A stretch of 64,000 nucleotides of DNA from Acetatifactor muris (GTDB taxonomy: Bacteria > Bacillota > Clostridia > Lachnospirales > Lachnospiraceae). The DNA lies in the NCBI RefSeq assembly GCF_024623325.1, contig NZ_JANJZD010000003.1, positions 186,001-250,000 on the forward strand. The letters are read 5' to 3'. The position numbers were made by a program, and so were the translations under genes. Numbering within the stretch: position 1 is the stretch's first letter; each line of letters starts with the position of its first letter. Shown piece after piece: positions 62,163 through 64,000 of the stretch. The notes under the pieces were generated by a model that was given only the letters and a program-made list of their open reading frames with translations, was not told the origin of the DNA and did not search any database.

Positions 62163-63301
62163 TATTGGGCATCATCCTCCGCCTGGGCTGTAATCACCGC
62201 ATCGATATCCACTGAAACCACATCTTCATCCTGCTCTTCCCGCGCCGGAGAAGCTGCCATTGCCTTAACGCTCAGTGAGATCTTCTTATCCGCCTCATTG
62301 AAGTCCACAATCTTCGCAGTCACTTCCTGACCGATACTCAGCACATCCGCAGGCTTCTCCACATGCTCCTTTGATATCTGTGACACATGAAGCAATGCGT
62401 CAATTCCGGGCTCCAGCTCAACAAATGCACCAAAATCCGTCATTCTTGCGACTTTGCCGGCAACTACATTTCCCACAGCGTATTTCTCAGCCGCATTTTT
62501 CCAGGGATTCTCATCTTCAAATTTCAGAGACAATGCTATCTTGCTGCCGTTGATTTCCTTGATCAGCACATTCAGCTCATCTCCTACCTTGAATACTTTT
62601 CTGGGATGTTCCACATGTCCCCAGGACATCTCGGAAATGTGAAGCAGTCCGTCCGCTCCTCCCAAATCCACAAATGCGCCGAAATCAGTAACGTTTTTCA
62701 CCACACCGGCAACAATATCTCCCTCGTGAATTCTCTCGAAAAGTTCCTTCTGAAGCTCTGCCTTCCGGGCAGAAATCAGGCGTCTCCGGTCACCGATGTA
62801 TCTTCTCCTCTTCGGATTATACTCGCTGATCACAAACTCTATCTCCTGTCCGAGATATTTGCTCAGATCCTTCTCATAAATGTCGGACACAAGGCTGGCC
62901 GGAATGAATATCCTCGCTTCTTCCACAACCACACCCAGTCCGCCTTCCATCACCTGAACAACCGGCGCCTTCATCACTTCCTGATTGTTGTACGCTTCTT
63001 CAATTCTCTTGTTCACTCTGTCGGCAGCAAGACGCTTATACGTCAGTACAACCTGTCCCTCACCGTCATTCACCTTCAGGATTTTCACCTCCATGGTGTC
63101 ACCTGGCTTTACTACTTTGGTAAGATCTACACTGGAATCATTGGTATACTCACTTCTGGTCAGGATACCGTCAGACTTATAACCAATGTTCAGAACAATT
63201 TCATCGGGCTTCACGTCAATAACTGTACCTTCGACTACCTCTCCTGAGTGTATCGATTTAATAGATTCTTCCAACATCTGTTCAAAAGTTAATTCTGACA
63301 T
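62162..63301 (-). CDS. S1-domain RNA-binding protein (ribosomal protein S1 homologue)
   Basis: From the ATG at 63301 the protein has 379 residues and four S1 domains in a row, at about 16-85, 100-170, 188-258 and 273-343. Their conserved ends are visible (GAFVDLGGADGLLHISEM, GAFVELEPGIDALLHVSQIS). It is a short-form S1 as in clostridia. The start lies 20 bases inside the end of ispH, which is the split form of a common clostridial ispH-S1 fusion. It binds mRNA at the ribosome or in the cytoplasm. Confidence 0.93.
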   Translation of the reverse strand: MSELTFEQMLEESIKSIHSGEVVEGTVIDVKPDEIVLNIGYKSDGILTRSEYTNDSSVDLTKVVKPGDTMEVKILKVNDGEGQVVLTYKRLAADRVNKRIEEAYNNQEVMKAPVVQVMEGGLGVVVEEARIFIPASLVSDIYEKDLSKYLGQEIEFVISEYNPKRRRYIGDRRRLISARKAELQKELFERIHEGDIVAGVVKNVTDFGAFVDLGGADGLLHISEMSWGHVEHPRKVFKVGDELNVLIKEINGSKIALSLKFEDENPWKNAAEKYAVGNVVAGKVARMTDFGAFVELEPGIDALLHVSQISKEHVEKPADVLSIGQEVTAKIVDFNEADKKISLSVKAMAASPAREEQDEDVVSVDIDAVITAQAEDDAQ

Positions 63302-64000
63302 AATTTTGAACCTCCTCAATTAATTTGTTTGGGGTGGAAGCCCCCGCTGTAATACCCACCAGTCGAGCAGTTTTAGGCAATTCTAAACACAAGTCCTCCA
63401 GTGTCTGTATAAAATAGGTATTCGCACACTCCTCACTGCAGATTTCATATAGTCTCCTGGTATTGGAACTGTGCCTGCCACCTATCACAATCATTACGTC
63501 AGCCGCTGCCGCAAGCGCCCTTGCCGAACGCTGTCGTTCCTCCGTAGCGTTACAGATAGTATTTACAACACTACCATTATAACCTTTTTTTTCCAAAATT
63601 TCAACTATGCCTTGAAAATTGTTGTAGTTAAATGTCGTTTGAGCAACCACACATATATTTTTGTCTCCCGGAGGAAGAAACGCTTCTGCTTCCTGTTCGT
63701 CTCTCAGAACCGTGACGTCCCCTTTACACCACCCTACAATCCCTTCCACCTCCGGATGTCCCGCATTTCCCACAATGACCACATGATTTCCCTTTCGGCT
63801 TTCCTCTTCCGCCTTTTTCTGGATTCTCCTCACAAAAGGGCAGGTGGCGTCAACGCACTCCACTTTCCTCTCCTCCAGAAGACGGTAGATTTCCTCCGGT
63901 ACGCCATGGGCGCGGATAATCACACTGCAGTTCTCATTTTTCTCACAGGAGTCCGCCCCCGGACCGACTTCTTCCAGAAGCTTCATCAGGTCTTCCTTCG
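63282..64000 (-). CDS. ispH: 4-hydroxy-3-methylbut-2-enyl diphosphate reductase, N-terminus cut by window edge
   Basis: The frame stays open to the window edge; about 239 residues are visible of about 280. It shows the histidine in IIRAHGVPEE, the Fe-S cysteines in CVDATCPFV and TICNATEERQ, the HPEVEG loop, QTTFNYNN, GGRHSSNTRRLYEIC, and GITAGASTPNKLIEEV. The first cluster cysteine lies outside the window. It makes IPP and DMAPP in the last MEP pathway step. It ends 20 bases past the start of the S1 gene. Confidence 0.95.
   Translation of the reverse strand, partial: KEDLMKLLEEVGPGADSCEKNENCSVIIRAHGVPEEIYRLLEERKVECVDATCPFVRRIQKKAEEESRKGNHVVIVGNAGHPEVEGIVGWCKGDVTVLRDEQEAEAFLPPGDKNICVVAQTTFNYNNFQGIVEILEKKGYNGSVVNTICNATEERQRSARALAAAADVMIVIGGRHSSNTRRLYEICSEECANTYFIQTLEDLCLELPKTARLVGITAGASTPNKLIEEVQNYVRINF

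Overview
The window reads as a chromosomal segment of an anaerobic gut-type Firmicute, most likely a Lachnospiraceae member. The reasons are the strong AGGAGG ribosome binding sites, canonical TTGACA/TATAAT promoters, a complete rnfCDGEAB complex, ATP-type PEP carboxykinase, LplB/LplC-type sugar ABC permeases, and an ispH gene next to an S1-domain protein gene. Base composition is moderate and even. Almost everything is on the minus strand; only a GH172 gene and a YprB-like nuclease gene are on plus. I saw no rRNA, tRNA or CRISPR array.

Region by region (minus strand unless stated). 1-12500: an eight-gene carbohydrate operon behind one clear promoter (12472-12500): LplB-type permease, LplC-type permease, a lipoprotein binding protein broken by a G8 tract, an unassigned 853-aa toroid-like protein, a GH105 hydrolase with a long N-terminal part, an FAD oxidoreductase, a DUF1861 propeller protein, and a DUF4965/GtaA-like protein cut by the window edge. 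12843-17080: potABCD, whose binding protein has a C-terminal membrane anchor. 17284-21017: GH4 and GH42 glycosidases behind a long structured leader. 21049-30197: five genes joined by the same short zinc ribbon, four encoding membrane proteins, three of them with large predicted outer domains (LRR, RHS/YD-like, unknown). Upstream, 20-bp inverted repeats enclose a promoter that points away from the operon, which suggests a DNA-inversion switch.

30438-37578: pckA, an M24 peptidase, deoC, a LysM protein and thrC with a possible structured leader. 37641-39934: two paralogous coiled-coil proteins plus the tail of a third copy. 39967-43760: a paired ABC exporter. 43857-46248: an Rpn/PD-(D/E)XK protein and, on plus, GH172. 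46238-52935: a PPTase, aspS, hisS, a serine recombinase and pgi. 52957-54863: two peptidoglycan hydrolases (SleB-like, GH25). 54926-59984: rnfCDGEAB. 60048-61358: the plus-strand YprB-like nuclease. 61371-64000: ispH (partial), an S1 protein and cheR, tightly coupled.

Together the genes describe a fermentative cell that takes up and breaks down plant or host glycans (GH4, GH42, GH105, GH172), conserves energy with Rnf, and spends much coding capacity on surface proteins of unknown role. The most unusual part is the zinc-ribbon operon with its putative invertible promoter. The G8 frameshift in the sugar-binding lipoprotein is the second point that needs checking.
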